Shown piece by piece: positions 17,371 to 25,625 of a stretch of 56,418 bases of DNA. The notes under the pieces were generated by a model. It searched no databases. It saw only the letters and a list, made by a program, of their open reading frames with translations, and was not told the origin of the DNA. How positions within the stretch are numbered: position 1 is the first letter of the stretch; the number at the start of each line of letters is the position of its first letter. Source of the stretch: Candidatus Latescibacterota bacterium (GTDB lineage: Bacteria; Latescibacterota; UBA2968; UBA8231); NCBI GenBank assembly GCA_022826515.1, contig JAJDUT010000103.1, positions 1-56,418 of the forward strand, given 5' to 3'. A program made the translations under genes and the position numbers.

Positions 17371-19059
17371 CTAACGGTCTAATCCCGGCAGTAAGTGCTT
17401 CTCCACCCAGCCGTTGTTGGGATTCACGTCGAGGGCTTTGACAAAGGCTCTTCTTGCCCCCTCGACATCTCCGGCCTCTTGACGCATGATGCCCAAGTGG
17501 GCGCAGGCTTCGTCATAGCCCCAAGAGGGTTGGAAGGGATCGCGGATTTCTTCTTTAGCGAACAACTCAAGTGCGTGTTCCATCTTAGAGATAGCCCGTT
17601 TCTTGTCGCCGCCGAACATAGCAGGAGTGTAATAGTCGCTCATGCCATCTATTAAGACGACGCGGGGATTATTGCCATCGAGCCGCTTGGATTTTTCAAG
17701 TACTGTTTTGGTCTCAGGGCCTAATGCCATGCCCAAATGAGGCTTCAGGCCTAGCTTCTGGCCATAAGCACTGGCTAAGAGGGCATACGCGTCGCTGAAG
17801 TTGTCTTCTAGTTCAATGGTTTCCTTGAGGTACTCTATGGTTCGGTTGATGCTCTGGGCCTTTTCGTCGGGAGCGACCGCAAAAAGCGTGGCGAGGCGGT
17901 ATTCGCACAAAGCTAAGTAATACAGGGCAAATATCTCGTAATTACCGTTTTGACGGGTCTGCTCAAACAGTTTCTGCGCCTCGTATAATTGGTCGGGATT
18001 AGAGGAATCAATTGCCTGCTGAAGTCGCTCTTTGCCCTCGACGAAGAGAACATCAAAGTTGGTATTCTGATTCTCTATCGATCCGTTGTGCTGGTAGCGC
18101 ATATATCGCCTTCCCGTAGCAAATAGGTACACATCCTCAAGGTCAGCGGTTTTTACAGAAAATTCGTATACGCCCAAACTATTGAGGCGATCTATAATTG
18201 CATCCTTAAACACCTCATCCTTACCATATATAGATGTTCCTTGAGAGCCAACATCGATATGCGTTATTCCGGTGCAGTCTGCCAAGACATCAGAATCGAC
18301 TTTGGTTCCTATCTCTACTTTGAGGTTTAGTTGAAACCTTTCGAGCAGTTGCGGTACCGAACCAGAGGCAATGATTTGGCCCTGGTTTATCACGCAGACC
18401 ACATCGCTATACTGCTGGGCTTCTTGCATGTTGTGGGTGGTCATGATAATGGTAAGACCCTGATCGCGATAGTGATTCAGAACATCCCATAGCTGCCGGC
18501 GCAAATGCGGATCCAAGTTACTCGACGGCTCATCGAGTATTAGTAGTGCCGGTCGGCCCACTAAGGCAATGGCAATGAGCAACCTGCGCTTTTCTCCACC
18601 AGACAGGTTTTTGTAGGCTGTCTTCTGTTGTCGTTGTAGATCAAAAATGTCGATTAATTCGTCAGCATCAACAGGGTTCTGGTACATTTTCGCATAAAGG
18701 CATAACGCCTCTCTAACACGAATATCATTGTAGAGAGAATCTTCTTGAAACTGGACTCCGATTCGACTGCGTATGTCTTTGCGCCGTCGCAGGTTAGATA
18801 CGTTTGTACCGAATAAATGTATGTCTCCGGAGTCCGGCTTTTTTAAGCCTACGATACAGTCTATAATAGACGTTTTACCTGTTCCGTTAGGTCCTACCAA
18901 GCAAAAAACTTGTTGCGGATATACGGCAAAACTAACGTTTTGTACGACTATAACTTTGTCGTAATTTTTGCATAAATTGCTTACTTTTATAATAGGAGTT
19001 TGACCCCGGCCTGTACTAGCGAGAGGTGAGATATGTGAAATCGAAGTCATGATTTCCAT
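17371..19059 (-). CDS. ABC transporter ATPase fused to a TPR domain
   Basis: 562 residues. The ATPase half has Walker A GPNGTGKT (56-63), Q-loop QFQED (103-107), signature LSGGE (152-156), Walker B LLILDEP (172-178) and H-loop His209. A linker of about 90 residues follows. Residues about 335-562 form a TPR-like domain homologous to the protein at 14325-15101. SagG-type ATPases drive export of streptolysin S-like peptides and normally stop near 300 residues, so the fusion is unusual. Composition changes near 18120 (about residue 313): 60-base lines at 18121 and 18181 have 23 and 22 G/C, while lines at 17821 and 17401 have 34 and 35. The start overlaps the CPBP gene by 13 bases. Confidence 0.85.
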   Translation of the reverse strand: MEIMTSISHISPLASTGRGQTPIIKVSNLCKNYDKVIVVQNVSFAVYPQQVFCLVGPNGTGKTSIIDCIVGLKKPDSGDIHLFGTNVSNLRRRKDIRSRIGVQFQEDSLYNDIRVREALCLYAKMYQNPVDADELIDIFDLQRQQKTAYKNLSGGEKRRLLIAIALVGRPALLILDEPSSNLDPHLRRQLWDVLNHYRDQGLTIIMTTHNMQEAQQYSDVVCVINQGQIIASGSVPQLLERFQLNLKVEIGTKVDSDVLADCTGITHIDVGSQGTSIYGKDEVFKDAIIDRLNSLGVYEFSVKTADLEDVYLFATGRRYMRYQHNGSIENQNTNFDVLFVEGKERLQQAIDSSNPDQLYEAQKLFEQTRQNGNYEIFALYYLALCEYRLATLFAVAPDEKAQSINRTIEYLKETIELEDNFSDAYALLASAYGQKLGLKPHLGMALGPETKTVLEKSKRLDGNNPRVVLIDGMSDYYTPAMFGGDKKRAISKMEHALELFAKEEIRDPFQPSWGYDEACAHLGIMRQEAGDVEGARRAFVKALDVNPNNGWVEKHLLPGLDR

Positions 19060-19775
19060 TCAATCCGTATCTTGAAAACCATAAGGTTAAAGACCTGATG
19101 GCATAATATAGATGGCAAAAGGCTATCAAAGGCGAGATACATGATGCTCAAAATTACACCAAACAATGTTTTTGAGATCACATTGGCTAAACCATAAGAT
19201 AGATGATTCATTCCAAATGCGAAAGATGCGATAACGATCGAATATTGCACAGGTATGTTTAATACATCAGTTGAATAAGAAATCAAATAACCTCTCCACA
19301 GTATCTCTTCTAGAATGACTTCACTAAAGATGCAAACCAATAACAGACCTATAGGCAATTTTTGTCCTTGCCGGACAATGCGTTTGGTCTCTCCAAACAT
19401 CCAGTTTTTTACTGTTGGCTTGTTTCCCATCCGCAGTTTTAGCCAAGCTCGTGCCGCAATGATCTCTATATAATAAAAAGACACGCCTATAACTATACTA
19501 ATAATAGTTGCAAAGCCCAGCGATACGTATGTTGGAAAACCAGACCACATAGGCCATGCAAAGGCCGCTCTCAATATGTGGCTTGCCGGATTACATAGGC
19601 TCAGAATTAGAATCAGAGCACAGAGCATAGATCCCAAAGGTACGACAAAATCATAGCGATCTAAAATTTCATCCATCGTTTTTTTAGCTAGAATCCAGCT
19701 ACCGATCAAGTATAAACCTGTATATACTATATAAAGGGTGCTGGGATATACTAAAAGCAAAATGAAGCAGAACAT
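19047..19775 (-). CDS. CPBP family intramembrane protease (SagE-like)
   Basis: 242 residues, polytopic. The CPBP (Abi/CaaX protease) motifs are EEILWR (Glu156, Glu157, Arg161), FGMNHLSYG with His191, and CHQVFN with His226 and Asn230, within hydrophobic helices. In streptolysin S-like clusters SagE is of this family and is held to cleave the leader or give self-immunity; either job is possible here. It starts 15 bases after the YcaO gene and overlaps the ABC gene. Strongly AT-rich. All expected catalytic residues are visible, so the enzyme is probably active. Confidence 0.85.
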   Translation of the reverse strand: MFCFILLLVYPSTLYIVYTGLYLIGSWILAKKTMDEILDRYDFVVPLGSMLCALILILSLCNPASHILRAAFAWPMWSGFPTYVSLGFATIISIVIGVSFYYIEIIAARAWLKLRMGNKPTVKNWMFGETKRIVRQGQKLPIGLLLVCIFSEVILEEILWRGYLISYSTDVLNIPVQYSIVIASFAFGMNHLSYGLANVISKTLFGVILSIMYLAFDSLLPSILCHQVFNLMVFKIRIEWKS

Positions 19776-19790
19776 ATCTCTTGATAATGG

Positions 19791-21254
19791 TTAGATAAAG
19801 GGGGCAGGACCTTGTTTAAGATCTTCGAATGTAAGAGGCTTATCCTGCAAACCCATTGTCATGGGAAGTTCGTAAATTCGCGGATGCCCCAAGTACGGAT
19901 ATGCACTTATGTGGTGCTGTACTAATTCCGGGATGAATACCTTGACGACCTTCATCTGTGCCATCTGCCCGTGAGTGCAGTCAATAACGATAGGATCTAT
20001 ATCGTATTTTTGCAGAACTCCTTTGAGATATTCCAGTTGCTCTTCTGAATGTTTGAATCTTACTGTCGGCAATTCCGATAGGTTTATAATGTTGTCGCTA
20101 GAAAAGAAATCCTTCAGGTGACCGGCATGTTCAGCATGTCCATAATAGCCGATTGCTTCCAAAAATGTACGCATCTCGGCGAGCGGCTTGTCTGGTGGGA
20201 CATCAAATACAGACTCAATACTTCTCATAAATCGCCGCTGTGGTGCCAACATAGCGCATTTTAATTGAAGTTCGGATTGCCCATACTCCAACAAGGATTG
20301 ACATAAGGCTTCTTCTCCATTTAACCCTGATGCCGCTCCAGTTTGATAGGCAAATTTCTTGTAGTAAGGCACTCGCTGAGTCGTCGATATAGAGGGAAAT
20401 TCGGGAAAGCCAACATCGTGGAGCCAAAAATTTACCTCACCAGAAAGTGACTTGATATGTGAAAAGACCCTGTTGGCCTTTTTAGAAGAAAGTGGTCTAT
20501 CAATTTCTATACGGCGTAGCGGGATATTTGAGTACCAAGATAGCATCAAGGCATCGCGCTCGATGATTTCCATTACTCCAGAAATGATAGCCAAGGCTTC
20601 GTCTATATGAGAGGCCATACCAGAAGAGGACGAATAGCCAATGCGAGCCTCTTCGATAGATGGAATGTAAAATAAAAGCATGAGTTGTAGAGGAATCCAG
20701 ATGTCTTCTTGACTAATGAGGCGACGTCCTTTGACCCAACTAAATTCACTATCTCTAGTAAAGGGCTGAAAAAAGAAATCGGCGGCGGCGTATTGCTCAT
20801 CTGCAAATAGGGGGAGTGCTTCTGGCGCAATAGCATTTTGACCAGCTTGCTGTAGAGAATTATAGGAACGAACACAGGTCTCTAAGTCTTCTTTGAAGAA
20901 GGCGAATGCCCCAGACATCCTTTCCACGCTTTCCCCTAAACTGGACAGAAAACAAGATACAGACTCGAAGCCTTTACCGCCTGCAAGCACAGAGGAGTTC
21001 AATCCTAAATTAAGAGAAGGTAGGCCTATTACTTGGCGCACAACTTGGTCAATATCCCAATAATTGTTATTGGCAACGGCAGTTTGGGAAATTCCTGCTC
21101 CTCCATTATAAATAGTCGAATAGCGAATCGGGCCATTGGGAGAATACCACGATAGCATTTCCTCAATTGCTCTACCTTCTTTATCGCTCACCATATTAGG
21201 CAGAATTTCTCGATAAGAATTGATGTAAGTTGAGTGCAACTTTATAGAAGTCAT
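19791..21254 (-). CDS. YcaO-domain cyclodehydratase (SagD-like)
   Basis: 487 residues. YcaO proteins use ATP to activate peptide amides so that Cys/Ser/Thr side chains cyclise to azolines. Visible motifs are GGKGFESVSCFLSSLGESVER (split here as GGKGFE...SLGESVER, residues 92-112), SSSGMASHIDEA...MEIIERDAL (about 210-235) and ASGLNGEEALCQSLLEYGQSE, which carry the Glu/Arg/Ser residues that bind Mg-ATP in this family. The C-terminus ends GPAPFI, a reduced form of the Pro-rich PxPxP tail of azoline-forming YcaOs. The partner is the ThiF-like protein at 23868-24983. Spacing to the permease gene is 9 bases. Confidence 0.9.
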   Translation of the reverse strand: MTSIKLHSTYINSYREILPNMVSDKEGRAIEEMLSWYSPNGPIRYSTIYNGGAGISQTAVANNNYWDIDQVVRQVIGLPSLNLGLNSSVLAGGKGFESVSCFLSSLGESVERMSGAFAFFKEDLETCVRSYNSLQQAGQNAIAPEALPLFADEQYAAADFFFQPFTRDSEFSWVKGRRLISQEDIWIPLQLMLLFYIPSIEEARIGYSSSSGMASHIDEALAIISGVMEIIERDALMLSWYSNIPLRRIEIDRPLSSKKANRVFSHIKSLSGEVNFWLHDVGFPEFPSISTTQRVPYYKKFAYQTGAASGLNGEEALCQSLLEYGQSELQLKCAMLAPQRRFMRSIESVFDVPPDKPLAEMRTFLEAIGYYGHAEHAGHLKDFFSSDNIINLSELPTVRFKHSEEQLEYLKGVLQKYDIDPIVIDCTHGQMAQMKVVKVFIPELVQHHISAYPYLGHPRIYELPMTMGLQDKPLTFEDLKQGPAPFI

Positions 21255-21263
21255 GTTAAATGT

Positions 21264-22037
21264 TTATACCTCCCATTTAAATATTCTAACAGCTACTAAG
21301 TACGACAGTATGGTTACGATTATAAGAAACAACAACGAGTTCATATATTGACTTATCGGATCTCCAAGCCATACACCAGAGAAAGTCGAGACGACATGAG
21401 TCAAGGGAGAACCTAAGCTTAAGACCTGTAGCCAATCTGGGAACATTTCCCGCGGAAATGTAGCTCCCGATATGAAAAACATAACGAGAAACAAAAACTG
21501 ACCTAGTGCACGTACATCTCTTAAGGATTTAGAAAGGCCACTTACTAAGAAACCCAAAGCAAAAAAGCAAGTGATGCATATCATTCCTACTAATAGGACA
21601 ATTGCCCAGTGCCCACGAAAATGGAGGTCGAAAACATTCTCTGCAATAATGAACAAAATAGCGGCAGAAATGATAAAAATAAAAACCTGCATTGCGATGT
21701 GTACACAGAGGTAAAACCCAAGTGAGAATGGGCTGATGATATAGCGTTTTAGGATACCGATTAATCGGTATTCAGTTAAGAAATTAATGAGGCTTGTCAG
21801 GCCAGCTTGGCCTATATATGCAGACATTAGCGCTGGAGCGTAATAGTCGATATAGCGCACATCGGGGCGGCTCCACATAGGAGCTTCTCCAAAGATAGAG
21901 CCAAATAGCAGAAAGACTAAGACTGGAAATATAAATGTAAAGAAAGCGGCGGCAGGCTGTCGTATGAACAACTTACACTCGACAATCCAAAGTGCGATGA
22001 AGCTGCGAAGCCAGATTATTTGGTTCGTAGAGGCCAT
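21264..22037 (-). CDS. ABC-2 type transporter permease
   Basis: 257 residues with about six hydrophobic segments and the ABC-2 layout: an N-terminal amphipathic part (IALWIVECKLFIRQPAAAFFTFIFPVLVFLLFG), a cytoplasmic loop (TEYRLIGILKRYIISPF) and a FFISGATFPREMFPDWLQVLSLGSPLTHVV segment typical of the family. It probably pairs as a homodimer with the ATPase of the ABC-TPR fusion to export the modified peptide, like SagH/SagI. Only one permease gene is present, where streptolysin S has two. It lies between the dehydrogenase and YcaO genes with gaps of 17 and 9 bases. Confidence 0.85.
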   Translation of the reverse strand: MASTNQIIWLRSFIALWIVECKLFIRQPAAAFFTFIFPVLVFLLFGSIFGEAPMWSRPDVRYIDYYAPALMSAYIGQAGLTSLINFLTEYRLIGILKRYIISPFSLGFYLCVHIAMQVFIFIISAAILFIIAENVFDLHFRGHWAIVLLVGMICITCFFALGFLVSGLSKSLRDVRALGQFLFLVMFFISGATFPREMFPDWLQVLSLGSPLTHVVSTFSGVWLGDPISQYMNSLLFLIIVTILSYLVAVRIFKWEV

Positions 22038-22054
22038 ATTATATAGATCCTTAA

Positions 22055-23026
22055 TTATTTTCTAACGGTGAATTCTTGCATGAGCGATTTTCTATCTTCT
22101 TTATTGCCAACGGCAACTAATAGGACTGTAAATTCTTGGAGTCCATCTAGCCCCAGCAAAGAGTCTATACGATCGTCATCAAAGCCAAATACCATACATG
22201 AACCTAATTCAAGAGCGGTAGCGACAAGGTGCATATTCTGACTTGCGACACCTGTTTCGAGATGTGCTAATCTATACGATCTATAGGCACCGTATTTCCA
22301 TGCAAGTCGTGATATATCGGAGGCAATAAAAATGACAGCATTTGCTTCAGCTAACCATTCGTGTTGAGGACAGCAGTTGACTACGCGCCAACGAAAATTT
22401 CCTCGCTCAATAAGCTCTAGACAATTTTTTATTGAGCTGTAATGATATAAACCCTGATCAATATCTTTTACTTTATTGACCACGAGGTAAAATTCGGTGC
22501 ATTGTAGTCCACCAGGAGTCGGGAAATTGCGTAACGTAATATCACGGCGATTATATGCCGGTATAGAACCTCGCACACCACAGGAATAATTTAATAGTGC
22601 GCTTAATTTTTCAAATGATAGATCCGTTCCTTTGAAGTCTCGGATCGAGGTTCGACTTTTGATCACTTCTGATATAGGTTCGGCAATGGGAGGAAACGTT
22701 GTTTTTAGTTGAATCTTCTCTGTACCGATGAATTCCTTGTGTAAATCGGGCGCGATTTTTTCATTTATCTTTCGGAAAGCCCTCCATTCACCTTCCATCT
22801 GATATTCCTTTAACCCGTTTACTACGACAGTCAATTCATCTATATGCCCATTAACCGATCTATTCCTTTTGGCACGCTTCAGGAATTCACACAAAACTTG
22901 CTGCTCCTGAGACTCCAACTCTTCCAGTTCTTGCAACAGAACTGGCTCTACTGCGTTCATCGACTCTGAATGAGGTGCGGATTTCAGTATTTCTGCCGCA
23001 GCGGATTTTTCTTCTTTAATCGTCAT
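22055..23026 (-). CDS. SagB-type FMN dehydrogenase (azoline oxidase)
   Basis: 323 residues. The nitroreductase/SagB fold is shown by KSRTSIRDF (Arg125, Ser127, Arg129; FMN phosphate contacts), NFPTPGGLQCTEFYLV (in place of the usual PSAGALYP), DQGLYHYSS, KYGAYRSYRLAHLETGVASQNMHLVATALELG and a final VLLVAVG. SagB-type enzymes oxidise thiazolines and oxazolines to thiazoles and oxazoles. Residues 1-110 form a charged helical extension. It begins 3 bases after its degenerate homologue. The FMN motif argues that this is the catalytic copy. Confidence 0.85.
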   Translation of the reverse strand: MTIKEEKSAAAEILKSAPHSESMNAVEPVLLQELEELESQEQQVLCEFLKRAKRNRSVNGHIDELTVVVNGLKEYQMEGEWRAFRKINEKIAPDLHKEFIGTEKIQLKTTFPPIAEPISEVIKSRTSIRDFKGTDLSFEKLSALLNYSCGVRGSIPAYNRRDITLRNFPTPGGLQCTEFYLVVNKVKDIDQGLYHYSSIKNCLELIERGNFRWRVVNCCPQHEWLAEANAVIFIASDISRLAWKYGAYRSYRLAHLETGVASQNMHLVATALELGSCMVFGFDDDRIDSLLGLDGLQEFTVLLVAVGNKEDRKSLMQEFTVRK

Positions 23027-23029
23027 TGT

Positions 23030-23833
23030 TCATTCATCCGTGTTAATGGGCGAGAAAGTAAGAAGGGCATAAACAGACCGCTCCACACCGTCGGCTTGCA
23101 CAAATTGGTCTGCTTTTGTATCGAGGAAGTCTTGATGAACAATAGCTGAATGTCCATTGAATTCGCACTGATATTGAAGGTATCCTAGCAGTCGCCCAAT
23201 GTCGAGCAAAGTGTGGCGGTAGCCCCGAGGGCCATAGAGAAGCATGTATCGCCAAGGACATGCAACGACGATCAACATAGTCGAACATTCTTCAAGACGT
23301 ACCGGCAGAGATCGCCAAAATAGGCTAGACAAAAGGGCCGCTTCATCTTTTACTTCGTGTTCATTCCAGAGGTAGTTAGACTCTGGAATTATGCGAAAGA
23401 GCATTCCATCGTGTAGCACGATCAAATCAGCAGCATAAAGTAGGTCTGTCAGTAAACCCGGTTTGGAAAAGAGGTTCAATGGACTTTGAAGCCATTCGGG
23501 AAGCTGGTCATAAGATATCCTCAGTCCAGAGCCATTGGCAACTAGGACTTCTTCATCAACACAGTAAGCTGTCTCAAAAAACCACCGACGAACCTGTTTA
23601 AGAGTCGAGGTATCAGCGGGGATCTGGAGGGTTGAGTGAGGACTGAGTTTTGAATTTTCGTGGTATAATTCGGCCAGATGTGGCTTTGGTCTGACTTGTC
23701 GATAAAGACAATCCGAAGCTGCGGAGTGGCTCAAATCAATACTATTAGGAGAAGGTATAATCGGCGATTCCAAAAATGTCTGGATGTACTCCAAAAGAGG
23801 ATCTGGAGCGAAACGAGAAAATTCAGTGGTCAT
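23030..23833 (-). CDS. Degenerate SagB-type nitroreductase homologue
   Basis: 267 residues. The C-terminal half has the nitroreductase helix pattern YGPRGYRHTLLDIGRLLGYLQYQCEFNG and a LLIVVACPWRYMLL strand. The N-terminus has LAELYHENSKLSPHS, like the lead-in of SagB enzymes. I find no RxSxRxF motif or PSAG-type loop, so FMN binding is doubtful. It may be a non-catalytic partner of the dehydrogenase encoded 3 bases downstream, forming a heterodimer, or a substrate-handling subunit. Cys42 and Cys92 are present but their roles are unknown. The gap from the ThiF-like gene is 34 bases. Confidence 0.6.
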   Translation of the reverse strand: MTTEFSRFAPDPLLEYIQTFLESPIIPSPNSIDLSHSAASDCLYRQVRPKPHLAELYHENSKLSPHSTLQIPADTSTLKQVRRWFFETAYCVDEEVLVANGSGLRISYDQLPEWLQSPLNLFSKPGLLTDLLYAADLIVLHDGMLFRIIPESNYLWNEHEVKDEAALLSSLFWRSLPVRLEECSTMLIVVACPWRYMLLYGPRGYRHTLLDIGRLLGYLQYQCEFNGHSAIVHQDFLDTKADQFVQADGVERSVYALLTFSPINTDE

Positions 23834-23867
23834 TTTATACTCCGTTCAGGTCAGGTTCGTAAGATGT

Positions 23868-24983
23868 TTAGAGGAATATCTGTCTATAACCATTGCGCGT
23901 ATCAATAGATACAGGAGAGCGGGGTAGTTTCAGGATTTCTTCGTAATCTACATAGGGTTTTTCAAAGTTAATACGAAAGCATCGGCCTATTAAGGAAGAT
24001 TTTCCAGATAAAAGAAAAGACGCGGTGGTGCCTACCACAAAACCGGCAGCGATGCTAGCGTAGGGTGGAAATGCAAATTGATGACTATAAAGACCGTTTT
24101 TACTCATTTCCTCTTTATAAGTGTAGTACTCGCTGCGCTGAATAGATAATGTAGCTTCTGATTGGATTTCAAACTCATTGTAGCAGCATGTTTCTCCAGG
24201 CACATAAATGGGGCCGATACAGGCTTCACTGCCGTCCATAAATGCAGACATCCACGGCTTTTCGGCAGAAAGTGCTGCTATATCCATGGTGTGAAAGAAA
24301 TGAGAAGAGAAGACTTCGGAGGTGGCGATGACGAAGTTTGAAGCACTAAATAGGTTTTCTAAGGCATCTTGATTATGGTAGGGTTCTTTGATCGCCTTTA
24401 GACAATCGTAACCTCGGTCTGACAGATGCGATCTCAAGCACTCGACATACGGCTTTCCTTTCTCTATATAGGTAGGAGAAAAGTTAAATTGAGCTTGATC
24501 GATCCCGACTTTTTCGACGCATCGGTCATCCAGAATTTGCATCTGGTCTACTCCAATCTTTGCAAATTCTTCCGCCACACGGCTACCTAAGTAACCAGTA
24601 CCTACAATGCCAATACAGATATTATCAAGGTCTTGATTTTCGCTCACAATAGCGTTCAAATAACTTATGATAGGACTCTCGTTCTCTCGAGAGAGAAACC
24701 CTTGAGATTCCAGAGATGTGAGGAGCTCTCCTGTATCTTCAACTTCTTCTTCCTCAATCACTTTTTGCTCTTGTAGATCTTGCAGAGAAGTTGGCGATGT
24801 CAAATAGCGGAGCACTCGCCCTAAAAGATGAGTTCGGCCTTCATCTCTGATCGTTTGGTTGAATTTAGATCTCATGCCGTGTAGCACTAAGATCTCATCT
24901 TCGCCGCAAAAAATAAACTTGAGTGAAGGATTGAGTACGAAGCGACAATTATTAGTGGATTTGTGTTGGGTCTCCATGGACAT
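23868..24983 (-). CDS. E1/ThiF-like cyclodehydratase partner with RRE (SagC-like)
   Basis: 371 residues. Residues about 14-100 have the winged-helix pattern of a RiPP recognition element (LNPSLKFIFCGEDEILVLHG ... LLTSLESQGFL), which binds the precursor leader. An E1-like Rossmann domain starts with ICIGIVGTGYLGSRVAEE (Gly-rich loop 127-133), and GPIYVPGETCCY (257-268) matches the GPxxxPGxTxCY segment of TOMM ThiF-like proteins. The family does not adenylate; it presents substrate to YcaO. Tandem ATGs exist at 24983 and 24977; the first has AAGG five bases upstream. It is the first enzyme gene after the precursors, 221 bases downstream of the third. Confidence 0.85.
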   Translation of the reverse strand: MSMETQHKSTNNCRFVLNPSLKFIFCGEDEILVLHGMRSKFNQTIRDEGRTHLLGRVLRYLTSPTSLQDLQEQKVIEEEEVEDTGELLTSLESQGFLSRENESPIISYLNAIVSENQDLDNICIGIVGTGYLGSRVAEEFAKIGVDQMQILDDRCVEKVGIDQAQFNFSPTYIEKGKPYVECLRSHLSDRGYDCLKAIKEPYHNQDALENLFSASNFVIATSEVFSSHFFHTMDIAALSAEKPWMSAFMDGSEACIGPIYVPGETCCYNEFEIQSEATLSIQRSEYYTYKEEMSKNGLYSHQFAFPPYASIAAGFVVGTTASFLLSGKSSLIGRCFRINFEKPYVDYEEILKLPRSPVSIDTRNGYRQIFL

Positions 24984-25204
24984 TTACCTTTTTGGTTGTT
25001 GTGGTTTATCCGAAAATGGTCGATCGCGAACTACGAATACAATGGATACGGTAGTAGGCAGGCCATCAAGTATTAAGACCTGCCCGCAGCAATCTATATA
25101 GACTGCTACGGACAGGGTAATATCGAACACACCGAGTACCGTTTGAGGTCGAAATATCCTCAGCCGTAAAAGAGTTTCACCGAAATAGCTCGACCTGACG
25201 ATGC
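24984..25204 (-). promoter_or_regulatory. Spacer between precursor genes and enzyme genes
   Basis: A 221-base gap on the cluster strand. It contains GGCAGG/CCTGCC arms around 25055-25080 with a long loop and a near-perfect palindrome GCAGTCTATATAGATTGC at about 25088-25106. Neither is followed by a T-run on the minus strand. In sagA-type operons a structure after the precursor limits read-through into the enzymes; this spacer could do the same, but the evidence is weak. Confidence 0.3.
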
Positions 25205-25366
25205 TTAGGTGATCTCGATAGTTGCGCAGCAGCAGCAGCAACAGCAGCAAGCTGCTGCCGCTGTATTGTTAGAAATTTCGTCTTTTATAGTATCAGTGAT
25301 AGAATCACCCTCTGCTGCTGGCGACATATAGCCATTAAAAGGCTTCGATACGATTCTGAGCTTCAT
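25205..25366 (-). CDS. TOMM precursor peptide, poly-Cys core (eight Cys)
   Basis: 53 residues: leader MKLRIVSKPFNGYMSPAAE, then a spacer rich in Asp/Ile/Thr, AAAA at 36-39, eight consecutive Cys at 40-47, and the tail ATIEIT. The Cys run is encoded by TGC/TGT codons. AAGGAGGAAAGCACT precedes the ATG, a strong ribosome site identical in kind to those of the other two precursors. The contiguous Cys block resembles that of streptolysin S and clostridiolysin S precursors, where Cys become thiazoles. A leader F10-x-x-x-M14 resembles the FxxxB motif read by SagC proteins. It is the copy nearest the enzyme genes. Confidence 0.85.
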   Translation of the reverse strand: MKLRIVSKPFNGYMSPAAEGDSITDTIKDEISNNTAAAACCCCCCCCATIEIT

Positions 25367-25413
25367 AGTGCTTTCCTCCTTGGTTAGCGGTTAAGTCTGC
25401 CATCCTGCGGCAT

Positions 25414-25581
25414 TTAGAAATCCAAAGGATTTATTCCTACATCACAGCAGCTACTACAGCTACAGCTGCAGCAGCTAACTGTCACCTTAGGCTTCTCAGT
25501 GTCTGTAGAGTCTTTATCAGCAGACTCTGCTGCTGGCGACATATAGCCACTAAAAGGCTTAGAGACGATCTTGAGCTTCAT
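25414..25581 (-). CDS. TOMM precursor peptide, mixed Cys/Ser core
   Basis: 55 residues: leader MKLKIVSKPFSGYMSPAAE, an acidic and Lys-rich spacer, then the core SCCSCSCSSCC (36-46) and the tail DVGINPLDF. The core offers both Cys (thiazole) and Ser (oxazole) sites, unlike the pure poly-Cys cores on either side, and its hydrophobic tail is different. The upstream ribosome site is CCAAGGAGGAAAGCGCT. The leader is identical for its first 19 residues to the copy at 25626-25784, showing duplication with change limited to the core. The stop is 47 bases before the next precursor. Confidence 0.85.
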   Translation of the reverse strand: MKLKIVSKPFSGYMSPAAESADKDSTDTEKPKVTVSCCSCSCSSCCDVGINPLDF

Positions 25582-25625
25582 AGCGCTTTCCTCCTTGGCT
25601 AGCTAAGATGAGATTAGCTGCCACT

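Noticed and set aside
24984..25250. An 88-codon open frame on the minus strand from the Cys run to the ThiF-like gene
   Set aside because: It starts in the wrong frame of the poly-Cys codons (giving poly-Leu), has no ribosome site and no domain pattern; it is a by-product of the repeat.
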